Below, piece by piece: positions 35,447-46,633 of a stretch of 64,000 nucleotides of DNA. The notes beneath the pieces were generated by a model, which saw only the letters and a list, made by a program, of their open reading frames with translations, was not told the origin of the DNA and did no database searches. The stretch spans positions 283,793 through 347,792 of the forward strand of contig QKWP01000115.1 in NCBI GenBank assembly GCA_003550325.1. Reading direction: 5' to 3'. The number at the start of each line of letters is the position of its first letter. The stretch's first letter is position 1. Both the position numbers and the translations under genes were made by a program. This DNA is from Gigaspora rosea (lineage: Eukaryota; Glomeromycota; Glomeromycetes; Diversisporales; Gigasporaceae).

Positions 35447-38060
35447 TAGCTATAACTATGTTTCATAACAAAATTTTACAGTTGCTATGATAGAAAATAT
35501 AATAAATCAATCTTAATCACATTTTGTGAGTAATAGGATAGTGAATTAGTTTTTTTTTTTTACAGTAACTCACATTACAAATTATTTCATATATTGTGTT
35601 ATGAGAGTAGTAATTAAGTTCTATAATAAAATTTTTTACAATAACTTATAAAGCTATACAAAATTATTTTTTTGTTTCTTATAAAATAAAATTTTAAAAA
35701 TGATCTGACCTGTCTATAAAATTTTATAAAATTTTTAAAAAAATTTTTTTAAAATCTATCTGACTATTAGAACATATAAAAAATTTTTTTTCAAAAATTT
35801 TCAAAATATGACCCAGCCAGGTTATAAAAAACAATTAGTTAAAATTGTATGGCCTAATATGTACTAAATCAACCCCAACTATATACTATGTTTCTGAAAT
35901 AGTAAGTTCTATAACTAAATTTTAATATCAACCTATAATATAAACAAATCCCATACTGTAATTTACTAAAATAGCATACAAGTTCTGTAACAAAATTTTT
36001 AGTAACATAAAATTCAAACTACTTCAACCTTATTTACATACTGTGTATCATCAGAATAGTAAAGTTCTTTAACAAAATTTTTAAAGAACTTATAATGCAA
36101 GCTAATTAACTTTAACTATATACTGTATATTACCAGAATATGTAGTACCGTATTTATGCAAAATAATGCACATGGACTTTAAAATAGCATAGTTGGTTTC
36201 AAAATAACATGCATGTGCGTCCTGAAATAACAGATACTCCACATGGTGAATTAATAATCTGTTGAAATAATGAATTCAGATAACAAAGTAGAAACAAGAA
36301 TTTTTTAGCCAAAAAATTTGACTTAGATCATAAAGGCTGAATATAAAATTAAAAAATACCAGTTTGTTATTCAAACTCATATATAATTCACAATTTTGAA
36401 GAAATTAGACCTTTACCCTAAAATAACATTCATGCATGTACTCAAAATAATGAGCATCTTCTCAATATAACGCGCAGGTATGTATTATTTTGTGTAAATA
36501 TGGTAAGTAAGAACTGTAATAAATTTTTAAAATAAATTACAATGCTTATCAGAATAGCAGGTTGATAAAAATCAAAATACTTTGCTTAACTTTAATCACT
36601 ATATACTTTTTACAGTTGCTTACATCATATATAACTTTAATGCAAGTTAATTCAATTTTAGCTATATACTACTGTATATTACTTAAATAATAAGTAATTT
36701 TGTAACAGAATATTTATAGCAATTAAAATAAGAATTATGATAAAATTATAATAATTTTAATGCAAATTAACTAACTTTTAATTACTATTATACAACACTA
36801 AATAGTAAGGTTTGTAATAAAATTGCTTATAGTAACTCTTAATACAAACAGCTTAACTCTAACTGCTAAACTTATTGTGTCAATGAGATATGTTTCAAGT
36901 AAGTTCTGCAACATAATTTTTTACAGTAATTTTACAATACAAGCTAATTCAACCTTAACTATATATATACTATTGCCAGAATAGCAAGTTCTATAACCAA
37001 ATTTTTTTATAGTACCTTATAGTGTAAACTAACTCAACCTTATTCACATGCTATATGACAGAATTTTTTACAGTAACTTTTGATATAAATTATGATAATT
37101 TGAATAAAACCAACCAAACTTTAACTGCATATTGTATCATTGAAATGCAAGTAAATTCTGTATTTTTTACGGTAGTAATTTTACAATGTGTACTAATTCA
37201 AAATAACTATAAAACTGTGTGTACCAAAATAGTGGTTCCTGTAATAAAATTTTGTATAGTAATTTACAATGGTAACTAATTCAACCTTACCAATATACTA
37301 TGTGTTGTTGAAATAGCAAGTAAAAATTTTTACAGTAATTCTTATTAATAAAAATCATAATAATTTGAATCAAACAAACTCAACTATATTGCATTACCAA
37401 AATAGCAAGATTTGCAACAGAATTTTTTATAGTTAATTAAAAATAATTTTAATGCACTAACTCAACTTTATACATATTGTGCTACCAGAATAGCGGATTC
37501 CATAATAAAACTTTTTATAATAGAAAACATAATAATTTTAATGCAAACTTACTCAACCTTAACCACATACTATATTACTAGAATAGTAAGCTCTGTAACA
37601 GAATTTTTTATGATGCCTTATTACATATAAAATTGCATTATTTCCAATGCAAATTAACTTAACCTTTACCATATGTCATATATCACTAGAATAGCAAGTA
37701 AAGAATTTTTATAAGCTCACAGTAAAAATTAACACAACCCTTATCAATACTATATTTTACCAGAATAATTAAGTTCTATAACAGACTTTTTAAAGAGAAA
37801 ATTACAATAATTTTAATGAAACCTTAATCATGCACTATGTGTTGACAGAATAGCAAGATCTTTAACAGTGTCCTTTACAGCATAATATTATAGAATTCAT
37901 GATAACTCTAATGCAAACTGGCTTAACCTTAACTATTTAACATGTATCACCAGGATAGTGGTATTTTTGTAACAATTTTATATTAATGCAGAATAGAAAA
38001 CATGATTTTGTATAGTGAAATTATATAATTTTAATTTATACTATATTTCACTACAAATAT
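35447..38060 (+). repeat. Satellite array, right part, interrupted by a MITE
   Basis: The same ~110-bp unit and orientation as 25725-27645 (CAGAATAGNAAGTTCTGTAA, then CAGAATTTTTTATAGTAA). It resumes immediately after the LINE poly(A). About 20 units. A 356-bp MITE sits at 36148-36503. Confidence 0.85.
36148..36503. mobile_element. CCGTATTTATGC MITE with TA target
   Basis: Ends TA|CCGTATTTATGCAAAATAAT and, inverted, ATTATTTTGTGTAAATATGG|TA. A second inverted layer, AAAATAACATGCATG versus CATGCATGTACTCAAAATAA, lies inside. The TA duplication and ends suggest a Tc1/mariner-type non-autonomous element. Ends resemble those at 42903 and 43397. Confidence 0.8.
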
Positions 38061-38663
38061 AATGAATAAAATAGAGTAGCGTGTAAGCACCACCTGTTAT
38101 ACTAGTATTAAATAAAATTTGAACCAATAATCTATTTTGGATAATTTTACACCAAAATGTTTGTCTCAATGAGATGATTCTAACAAACCTAAAATTGTCA
38201 AAATCCAATCACTGGATCCCAAGATCATTATAAATTTGTATTGCTTTAATTATATTAGTTTTGTATATATTAAAAATTATTATTAAAGTTCTTATAAACT
38301 TAAAAATTAAATAACTTGTGAACCAGTAATCTGTTTTAAATGATTTTACTACAAATGCTTGTTTCAGTAAGACAATTCTAATGAACCTAAATCTGTTAAA
38401 TTCTGATCACAGGATCCCAAGATCGTTATAAATTTGTATTATTTTTAATTGATTTAATACAGTATATTTTATATTAAAATAATACAAATCTATAATGATC
38501 TTGAGATCCCATAATCAGAATTTAACGATTTTAGATTCATTAGAATCGTCTCACTGAGACGAGCATTTTGGTAGTAAAATCATCTAAACCGGATCATTGT
38601 TCACAAGTTATTCAATATTAAAGTTTATAGGAACTTTAATAATAATTATTTTTAGAGCATTTC

Positions 38664-39893
38664 TATTTGTACACGGTGTGTTTGAGCACTGTACTAAACA
38701 AATTATATAGAAAAAGACAGTATGCAGATCATTTTTTGTACAACAAACATAAAGAAAAATCAAAATTAATTGTATCTTAAAATTTTGCTTAAGAAACAAT
38801 CTATGGGCTCTAAGAAAAAAATTCCTTGTAAAATTTTAGGTTCCCTTCGTGTATTAAGGAGTTGCGGGCAAATTTGCCTGCAAAAAGTTATATAAAATTT
38901 TTAAAAAAATTTTTTTATAGAAATTTATTTAATTTTTTAATATAGTATTCTTTTAGATTTAAATTTTGTTTTTGAATGATAAATTTTTATAAATAACTAT
39001 ATTTTATATAAATTTATACAAAGTTAAAATTATCTATTGTTATAAAATTGAGAACATAATTTAAGTTTTAAATTTTAAAAAATTTTTTAAATAAATTTAG
39101 CCCACCAAATTATCATTATAATTTTTATTTTAAGTTTATTAAATATAAAAAAATTAACATTTTTCAAAAAAAAATTGGTTAAATTTGGCTTAATATATTA
39201 TATTTATTTATATTAAAATTATTATTATTATATTAAAAATCTTAAATATTGAATAACTTTTGATCTACTGAACCGTTTTGGATGATTTAACTACCAAAAT
39301 AATCATTTTAGTAAGACGATTCTTATGAATCCAAAACTGTTAAAATCCGATCGCAGGATCCTAAGATTAATAAAGATTTGTAACATAAATAAACTATCAT
39401 CGATCTTAGGATCCTGTAATCAAATTTTAGCGATTTTAAGTTCATTAGAATCGTCTTATTTAGATGATCATTTTGGTAGTTAAATCATCCAAAACGGTTC
39501 AGTAGATCAAAAGTTATTCACTGTTAAAAATTTTAAAATTTTTGATATAATTTTATATATAGGTGAAAATATAATTTTTAGTTAGTAAAAATTTTTAATA
39601 TGAAAAATTTAAAATTAATATTTTGCCAAAGTATTGTATAAAGCTAACTAAATTATTTTAAATATTTTTAGGGGGCTCTTTCATATCTACTTTTTTAGCA
39701 ATTATGCAAAAAATAAAATTTGCAGGCAAATTTGCCTGCATAATACACGAAGAAATAAACTATGTTCCTCTGCCCCATCCCAGTTCTTACTCTAACCCTA
39801 ATATTAATTAAATTATTTTTTATTTTAATAAAAAATCTTTTAATTTATAAAAATTATTATACTCGTGTTCAAACACCCTGTGTACAATTAGTT
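38664..39893. mobile_element. TTTGTACAC...GTGT MITE with CCCTAA, interrupted
   Basis: Inverted ends TTTGTACACGGTGTGTTTGA (about 38666) and TGTTCAAACACCCTGTGTAC (about 39866). It holds AAATTCCTTGTAAAATTTT and TACTCTAACCCTAATATT, shared with 46634-47154. The insertion at 38838-39752 splits it. Confidence 0.65.
38838..39752. mobile_element. CAGGCAAATTTGCCTGC MITE, copy 1, with a palindrome inside
   Basis: Ends CTTCGTGTATTAAGGAG, then GCGGGCAAATTTGCCTGC (left), mirrored by GCAGGCAAATTTGCCTGC, then ATAATACACGAAG (right). The internal palindrome at 39245-39520 belongs to the GGATCCCAAGATC family and is a further insertion. No coding. Confidence 0.8.
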
Positions 39894-40214
39894 ATTTTCT
39901 TATTTTAATTTATACAAAACTAATATAATTAAAGCAATACAAATTTATAATGATCTTGAGATCCAGTGATTGGATTTCGATAATTTTAGGCTCGTTGGAA
40001 TCGTCTCATTGAGATGAACATTTTGGTAGTAAAATCATCCAAAACGGATCATTGGTTCAAATTTTATTTAATATTAGAGTTTAAAAATTTTTTAAAATTT
40101 TAAAATTTTAAAAAATTTTAGCCAATCAAAAGTTATCTACTATTAGGACCTGATAATTTTCTGACCCCCTACCCTAAAAAATCAGGTGATAAATGGTGCT
40201 CCCCTTCAAGGAAG

Positions 40215-40560
40215 TATTCTTTAGCAAGCCTATGATTTAATAGAAAAATTACCAATTCATTAGAACTAGGCTAGACAAAATACTAAATAGTTACAATAAA
40301 ACAAAAAGTCCATTTTGATACCAATACTTGAATAGAGATATTTGAAATTGAAGATAAGGTGTGTATACAAAAAAAGGAATTAGAAGTCTTTCACTTAGTT
40401 TGAAGATATAAGATTTGAATCTTTTCTTATCTATAAAAAATTAGAAAATAGTACTTATAAATTATACACAATAGAAAGAAAAATTTACAAAATACTATCA
40501 TAGTAATCATTTTGCTAAATATTATAAGCCAAAAAATAGGAATCAGTTGTTATTATTGAT
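40215..40560 (+). pseudogene. Ty3/gypsy integrase C-terminal-domain-like relic
   Basis: In shifting frames: YDLIEKLPIH, ARQNTK, FEIEDKVCIQKK, then YKLYTIERKIYKIL and HFAKYYKPKNRNQ. The order (L-I-E-x-L-P..A-R-x-N, then E-I-x-D-K-V, then Y-K-L-x-T-x-E-x-K, then terminal K-Y-Y) is that of the C-terminal integrase part of fungal gypsy-like elements. It may be the missing 3' part of the core at 24.2-24.8 kb. Too decayed for more than moderate confidence. Confidence 0.55.
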
Positions 40561-40564
40561 TCTC

Positions 40565-41020
40565 CTATAAATTTCTAGAAAAAATTTGATTATAAAATAA
40601 TAAAACACACAATTTAACTACTTCACTGAAACTATAAAAAAATTGAAAATATTATTATTATATATTAATTATGTTTTTATTATATTTTAAAAAATGTTAT
40701 AATTACTAGTTATAAGTTAATAATAATAATATAAATAATATATATTAAAACTGTTTTAGTAATATTAATAAAAACATTTTTAAAACATTATTAAACTAAA
40801 TAAATTTCATATTTATAGTATAATATAAATATTTATATTATATAAATATATCATATTATAATATATTTTATAATATTAAATATAATATAAATAAAACAAA
40901 TCAATAATATAATGATTTAGACAAATGTGTTTACCCCAAAATCTTGCAAAAAAGATTTTTTGTTAAAATACGAAGGATGGTTTCATAAGCAAAATTACGA
41001 GATATAAGCATTTTTTAAAA
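40565..41020. other. No gene seen
   Basis: Extremely AT-rich (long TAATATAAAT runs near 40620-40915). No frame or TIR. Confidence 0.4.
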
Positions 41021-41024
41021 ATAA

Positions 41025-41660
41025 TTTTGGTTTAAAAAATATTTTTAAAAAACTTATTTTAATATATTTTTAAAATATAATAATAATGTTTTTATAATAT
41101 TTTTAATAATATTAAAATAATGTTTTAAAAATATTTTAAAAAAATTATTTAAATTTTTTTTTAAAATATAATAATAATATTTTTACAATATTTTTAATAA
41201 TGTATTAAAAACATTTTTAAAAGTTTATTTTAAGTTATTTTTAAATAATAATAATAATGTTTTTATAATAATTTTGATAATATTAAAATAATGCTTTAAA
41301 AACATTTTTAAAAAGCTTATTTTAAACTATTTTTAAAATATAATAATAATGTTTTTATGATATTTTTAATATATTAAAATAATGTTTTAAAAACATTTTT
41401 AAAACTTTATTTAAAGTTATTTTTAAATATAATAAGAATGTTTTTATAATAATTTTGATAATATTAAAATAATGCTTTAAAAACATTTTTAAAAAATTTA
41501 TTTTAAAGTATTTTTAAAATATAGCAATAATGTTTTTATAATATTTTTAATAATATTAAAATAATATTTTAAAATATTTTTAAACAATTTATTTTAAACT
41601 ATTTTTAAAATATAATAATAATGTTTTTATAATAATTTTATAATATTTTTGAAACAGATT
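41025..41660. repeat. A/T satellite, period about 90-110 bp, about six units
   Basis: The unit contains TTTTTAAAATATAATAATAA, TGTTTTTATAATATTTTTAA, TAATATTAAAATAATGTTTT and AAAAACATTTTTAAAA. Starts fall near 41040, 41140, 41240, 41320, 41405, 41500 and 41590. Confidence 0.8.
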
Positions 41661-41879
41661 TAAATTTTTATTTTATTTTTAAAATTTTTATTATATTATT
41701 AATATATTATAAAAATATTATTAAAATATTTTTTTATATAAAAGCATATTTATTATATTTTCAAAATATTATTATTTTATTATAAAAACATATATACTTT
41801 TTTTTAAGTTTCAGTAAAGTAATATAACCTTAAAAATATATTTATACAACTGCTCTTTTTAGAATTTTTTTCAAAAATA

Positions 41880-42725
41880 ACCACTCTCACACTTTAACCC
41901 CAAACTCTATTGGCACTCTAATACATTTTTCAAACATGAAAACAAGACAATGCTACCCAAAATAATACCTTGTGGATTATATTACAATGTATATGATAAT
42001 AATGATATTGTTCAAACTATTGATTTTACTAATTTAGTTACTTTTTTGCTGAACCATACTCAAATAATTTTCTAAAAACTCTAATAGACACAGAACAATT
42101 AGAAATTAACCTACTAGAAGTAAATAATTCCAAATAAGTATATCCAAACTTTGGATTAGAAACTGTACAAGTTAATAAAGAACCTTTAGTATTGCCAACC
42201 AGTGTTGTCATGTCTACTATGTCCAAAATCCAAGACTTTTTTTACTCATGTCCACGTCCAAATGTCCACAGTGTCCACAACTGTCCAAAGAGTATTTTGA
42301 CTTTAAAATTTAATAAATTAGATTAAGATATAATTATATATTTTTTATAATTCTGAATAGTTTTTTGAAAAGAAAAATAGGTTATCTTAACAAAATTTTA
42401 AGCAATTTAGATTTATTTTTTGTTCACAATTGTCCACAATTGTCCACAAATTGTCCAGAGCTGTCTCATGCCAAAACTGTTGCCAATCATTAGTTGTAAA
42501 AAATTACACCACTATAGAAATTTTATTATCTGAAAAATTAAGCAAAATTGTGCAAGATATTACCCAACTCTGTGAACTTTTGACTCAATATCTATTCCTC
42601 TATATATACTAGAATAACATATCAAGAAAAATTGCAAAAAATTCTTAAACAGATTAAGATTCCTACCAAAAACAGACAAGACCAAAACAAACTGCTTAAA
42701 GATTACTATTCATCAGCACATTTTA
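41880..42725 (+). pseudogene. Unrecognised reading frame broken by two MITEs
   Basis: Plus-strand coding-like text: FAEPYSNNFLKTLIDTEQLE, INLLEVNNSK (42049-42135), VYPNFGLETVQVNKEPLVLP (up to 42197), and after the 280-bp MITE, ISCKKLHHYRNFII (42490-42530). It ends ITYQEKLQKILKQIKIPTK, then DQNKLLKDYYSSAHFI (42615-42725), cut by the MITE at 42726. Several stops. I do not recognise the family; a retrotransposon protein is possible. Confidence 0.45.
42200..42479. mobile_element. hAT-type MITE with TGTCCACA subterminal repeats (280 bp)
   Basis: Ends CAGTGTTGTCATG and, inverted, CATGCCAAAACTG. Flanked by the 8-bp duplication TTGCCAAC (42192-42199) / TTGCCAAT (42480-42487). Repeated GTCCAC words near the left end (42248-42290) and TTGTCCACAA at the right (42425-42455) form the subterminal repeats that hAT transposases typically bind. 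Confidence 0.88.
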
Positions 42726-42882
42726 TATGGGGTCCCCATAGCAAAAGATGGTAATAGACTAAAAAATTTTTTTCTTTAGTTTTTTAATATTGTGTTCTAA
42801 ATAACCTAATTTTTGCAAAAATAAAGTTTTTACAAAAAAATTTTTTGAGTATTACCACCTTTTGCTGTGGGGCCCCCATATA
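42726..42882. mobile_element. ATATGGGG MITE, short form (about 157 bp)
   Basis: Ends ATATGGGGTCCCCATAGC, then AAAAGATGGTAATA; inverted TATTACCACCTTTTGC, then TGTGGGGCCCCCATAT. A TA-rich target. The same terminal ATATGGGG as 15514 and 62635, but a different interior. Confidence 0.8.
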
Positions 42883-42902
42883 TAGAAATTAATTAATATA
42901 TA

Positions 42903-43208
42903 CCATAATTAATCTACCTTTTTTGGCTAAAAAATTACACAAAAAATCATAAAGTAGCTTATTTTCGAAATATTGAGATTTTTGAAAAAATTGAAAAATG
43001 TACTAATAAAAAGTTGTTCAAATGTTACCAAAATTTTTATTGTAAATGTATATTGATGTGCTGAACAACTTTACTTAATCGAACTTTTGAAGTTTACTTA
43101 GTAAAAAAAAGTTTTATATGTAGCAACTGCTAACGAATTTTTTAAGATTTTTAAAAAGAAGCAGAGGTAGCTTATTTTAGGTAGTAGCTTATTTTCAGAC
43201 ATATACGG
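42903..43208. mobile_element. TAGCTTATTTTC MITE, diverged copy
   Basis: The right end GGTAGTAGCTTATTTTCAGA, then CATATACGG|TA, matches the inverted left end of 43397-43951. The left end TA|CCATAATTAATCTACC is weaker. Confidence 0.55.
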
Positions 43209-43214
43209 TAACAC

Positions 43215-43390
43215 TTAATTATTTTATATCAATTATAAAATATCGTTATATATCAATTAATTGGATAAAAATTGATATATATCTATAATCGATATATCAT
43301 TTTTTATATTAAATTCGTTATATATTTATAAATCGATTATAATTATAATTATTTGAAATGATATATAACAATTAACAGATCTTTAATGAT
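43215..43390. repeat. ATCGATATAT palindromic segment
   Basis: Repeated and inverted TTATATATCAATTAATTG, GATATATATC and TATAATCGATATATC words, similar to 47215-47420. Confidence 0.45.
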
Positions 43391-43396
43391 TACATA

Positions 43397-43951
43397 CCGT
43401 ATATTCCTAAAAATAAGCTACTCTGAAAATAAGCTACCCCCTCTTTTGGTCAAAAAACTCCAAAACGTCTTTAACCCGAAAATAAGCTACCTCATGACAA
43501 AAGTCGCTACATAGTAAAGTCTAAATTTTACTATGCAAATCGATATAAATTGATTAAGTAAACTTATTCAGGAGACCAAAATACATATACTTCGAAATTT
43601 TCATGTAAATCAGAGAACTTTTTACTATTTGAGTTTTAATTATTACTTTCAGCGAAAAAAATAAAAATTTTTTAAAAAATATATACGACGAATGTAAAAA
43701 TTAAAACTCAAATAATAAAAACTTCTCCGATTTGCATAAAAATTTCAGAGTATATGTATTTTGGTCTCCTGAATAAGGTTACTTAATCGAGTTTTATCAA
43801 TTTGCATAGTAAATTTAAACTTTACTATGTAGCAACTATTTACGGTTGCTAAAAACTAGTTAAAAACCTCTTACACCTGAAAATAAGCTACCCCCCATTT
43901 TTTTACTTAAAATCAGCCAAAAAAAGGTAGCTTATATTCGGGAATATACGA
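43397..43951. mobile_element. CCGTATATTCC MITE with TA target (555 bp)
   Basis: TA|CCGTATATTCCTAAAAATAA then GCTACTC at the left; AGGTAGCTTATATTCGGGAA then TATACGA|TA at the right. Inside, a second inverted pair, AAACTTATTCAGGAGACCAA and TTGGTCTCCTGAATAAGG, makes most of the element one long hairpin. Probably Tc1/mariner-mobilised. Confidence 0.85.
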
Positions 43952-44045
43952 TACCCATCACAAAAATTTTAACCCAAATCATTGAAAAAAAAAAAAAAAT
44001 AACAAATATTCAAAATTTTTTAAGTTTATTTGATTTATAAGCTAC

Positions 44046-44706
44046 TATCCCTTAAACCGTCCAGCAAGCAAATTTGCTTGCTAGGTTTTTTTTTTATATG
44101 TTTTTTTAAAATTACTAAAAATTTATTAAGGATATGTCCTCCTATTACTAAGCTAAAATAAAACTTTAGTATATTGATAATTAATATCTATTAAAATTTT
44201 AATTATATATATATTCGAATATAAAAGAAAACTTGTATAGCCAATTCTTTACTTTTACTATAAAATTTTTTCAAAAATTTTTAAAAATTTTCAAATTTTT
44301 ATATGTTCCCAAAAAGAAAAAATTTTTTCTCTATTAATTAAAGTTAAAATTTTAATTATAAAATTATAAAAACTTTTATAATAAAAGTTGTTTATAATAA
44401 TTTAATCTATAATTTGTATCAAAATTATTGGGGACATATTCTTAGAATTTTAAAAAGTTTGTCAATGGTCAAAAATAAAATCTCTAAAAATCAAAAATTT
44501 TTAAAAATTTCAAATTTTTTTAGCTTATAGAAATATGAAAATTAAAATCATTAAAATATAATCTATATTTATAGTTATTATTTAAAAAACAAATTTTTAA
44601 AATAACTTGATTTTTAATAAAAAAATAAATCAGAACCAAATTTTAAAAATTCATTAAAAATTCTAGCAGGCAAATTTGCCCACTAAAACAGATGGTTTAA
44701 GAGATA
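44046..44706. mobile_element. CAGGCAAATTTGCCTGC MITE, copy 2, inside the T-rich repeat
   Basis: Ends TATCCCTTAAACCGTCC, then AGCAAGCAAATTTGCTTGCT; inverted CTAGCAGGCAAATTTGCC, then GATGGTTTAAGAGATA. The flanking sequences TTTATAAGCTAC and ATAAATGTATATTCCATAAA join in the uninterrupted paralogue at about 8075-8120, giving a related empty site. Confidence 0.85.
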
Positions 44707-46625
44707 AATCATAAATGTATATTCCATAAAATGTGCAAAAAACTTAAAAAAAAGTCATTTTGCTTAATTTTTACATCTCTCTCCCTTTTACTCCTTTCTC
44801 TCTTTTACTTCTTTCTTCCCTTTTATTCCTCTCCTCCTTTCTCTCTCTTTTTCTTTCTTTTTAATATTTCAAATACTTTTGAAATATTTTAGAACTGGGT
44901 GGATTAGTAGATCTGTAACCTGAATCATATTAAGGACACATTTGACTAATATTTTCGAAATGTTTCAATGATTTTTGATGATTGTACTACAAGATTAGAT
45001 TGGATCATTGTTTATTTTTTTTTTGTTTATAATTTAGATTTTCTATTAATCTTATATTGTTTTTTAGTTCTCCTTTTGTTTTTTTTTGGTTTCATTTCAT
45101 TTTTTTAGTTTTATTTTGGTTTATTTTTATTTTTATTTTTTTTTATTTTTTAATTTTTAATTTTATTTCTACACTTTACCACTGGCACTTTGCAAGAAAT
45201 TCAAGAACACAAGTTTTCGCAAGTTTTTGCAAGATTTCGCTTTATTTATTTTTTTGTTTTTTTGTTTTTGTTTTTTGTTTTATTTTTATTAATTTATTTT
45301 ATTTTGGCACTTTGCAAAAACTTTTTAACAATTTCTGACTTGCAAGATTACGTTCAGAGAAAGAGTTTTGGGGCTTCGTTTATTTTTTTATTTAGTTTGC
45401 TTATATTTTTGTTTTTTGTTAGTTTCTTTTTTTTTACTTTTTTTAATTTTATTTTATTTTATTTATCCCTTACTTCTTTCAGAACTTTGCAATAAAACGA
45501 TTTGACTTTTCTGGCACTTTACAAGAATACCAATTCTATCGTCTTTGGCACTTTGCAAGAAGTCGCGAATATAAGCAAATATAATTAAATATAAGCAAAT
45601 ATGAGCGAATATAAACAAATATAATAGTTTATTTTTTTTGGTTTGTTTTTTTTTGTTATTTTTTTCAGTTATGTTTTTTGTTATTTGTTTGTTTTTTTTA
45701 CTTATTTTTTTAATTTTATTTTATTTTATTTATTCCTTACTTTTTCCAAAACTTTGCAAGAAAACAATCTAACTTTTCTGGCACTTTATAAGAATACCTA
45801 TTCTAACTTTTCCTGCACTTTACAAGAAATAGCGAATATAAGAAATATAAGCGAATATAAGTGAATATAAATTAATATTAGTGAATATAAGGAATATAAT
45901 AGTTTATTTTTTTGTTTTCATTTTTTTATTTTTTTTTTTTGGGTTTATTTTTTTTGTTTTTTTTTTTGGTGTTAAGGTGAGGTTTTGCCTTTACCTTTAT
46001 TAATAAAATGTGTAAAATTCCTTTTGGAGTTTCTCAGATTACAATTATTAATTATACAAGAATTAAGACTCAGACTATAGATAGAGTTATTTCTAATTTC
46101 TACCTAATTTATCTGCAACTTAAACCTACAATAGTGGTTAAAACTTACCTAGATTTGAATATGGAGAATAGAGTTAGTTGGAGAACTATATTTGATCTAG
46201 TTGTGTGACCATATTTCTATTTTTCTAAGTGCTAAGCCCAAAGGTGGGCATGTGCTATTGTTGTTTTCATGTTGTTGGTCTGGTAAGCCACAAATGCAGC
46301 TATAAGTATATAAAGTTCTGTTATAACGCGGAGTATATAAAGGTTTGGTAGATATAGCATTGGGTTGAGGGTTTTTTTGTCATTTTTTATAATAATATAT
46401 AATAAAATATGTAATATTTAAAATATAATAAATAAGAATAATAAATAAAAAAATAAAATTTTATATTAAATTGCAAAAACTTGCAAATATTGTATAATAA
46501 TTTAAAATATTATATAATAATAATAAATAAAAAAATAAAATTTTATATTAAATTGCAAAACTTGCAAAAATTTGTGAAAACCTGTAAAATATTTAAAAAT
46601 TTGCAAAAAGTATGATTTTATGAAT
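44707..46625. repeat. T-rich dispersed repeat, copy B (left flank starts at about 44000)
   Basis: Matches copy A at 8058-9400: the CTCTCTCCCTTTTACTCC run, GGCACTTTGCAAGAA motifs and AAATATAAGC repeats. It continues through 45980-46370, a segment of more balanced composition, to an A/T tail (46385-46625) that matches 14880-15060. Within 46008-46208 an ATG frame of 66 codons (MCKIPFGVSQITIINYTRIK...) is present but has no recognised relative. Confidence 0.65.
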
Positions 46626-46633
46626 ATAGAGAA

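Larger units (their letters stand above)
38100..40080. repeat. Nested palindromes of the GGATCCCAAGATC family
   Basis: The outer arms are 38110-38280 and, inverted, 39905-40080 (ACCAAAATGTTTGTCTCAAT, CCAATCACTGGATCCCAAGA, then TCATTATAAATTTGTATTGC, against the reverse complement). Complete smaller palindromes of the same family are at 38310-38620 and 39245-39520. The core words are TTTGGTAGTAAAATCATC and CTCANTGAGACGA. Arms are 120-150 bp, and the spacers hold the telomere-motif and CAGGCAAATTTGCC elements. The family recurs at 49570-49860. Confidence 0.8.
24797..40203. mobile_element. 15.4-kb block with inverted AGGGGAG...TGATTTT termini splitting a gypsy integrase
   Basis: The left terminus (AGGGGAGTGACAAAAATTAA, then ATGATTTTGTAGGG) and the inverted right terminus at about 40203-40165 (AGGGGAGCACCATTTATCAC, then CTGATTTTTTAGGG) match at about 28 of 34 positions. 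The integrase core stops immediately left of the block, and an integrase C-terminal relic starts immediately right of it. Inside are a ~110-bp satellite, the 7.8-kb LINE and nested palindromes. It may be one large composite element. Equally, it may be two small MITEs of the same family plus unrelated insertions. No target duplication was recognised, which weakens the single-element reading. Confidence 0.35.

Noticed and set aside
24796..40203. A giant virus-like or Maverick-type element
   Set aside because: No polymerase B, capsid, ATPase or protease frame was seen in the block; its content is satellite, LINE and MITEs.
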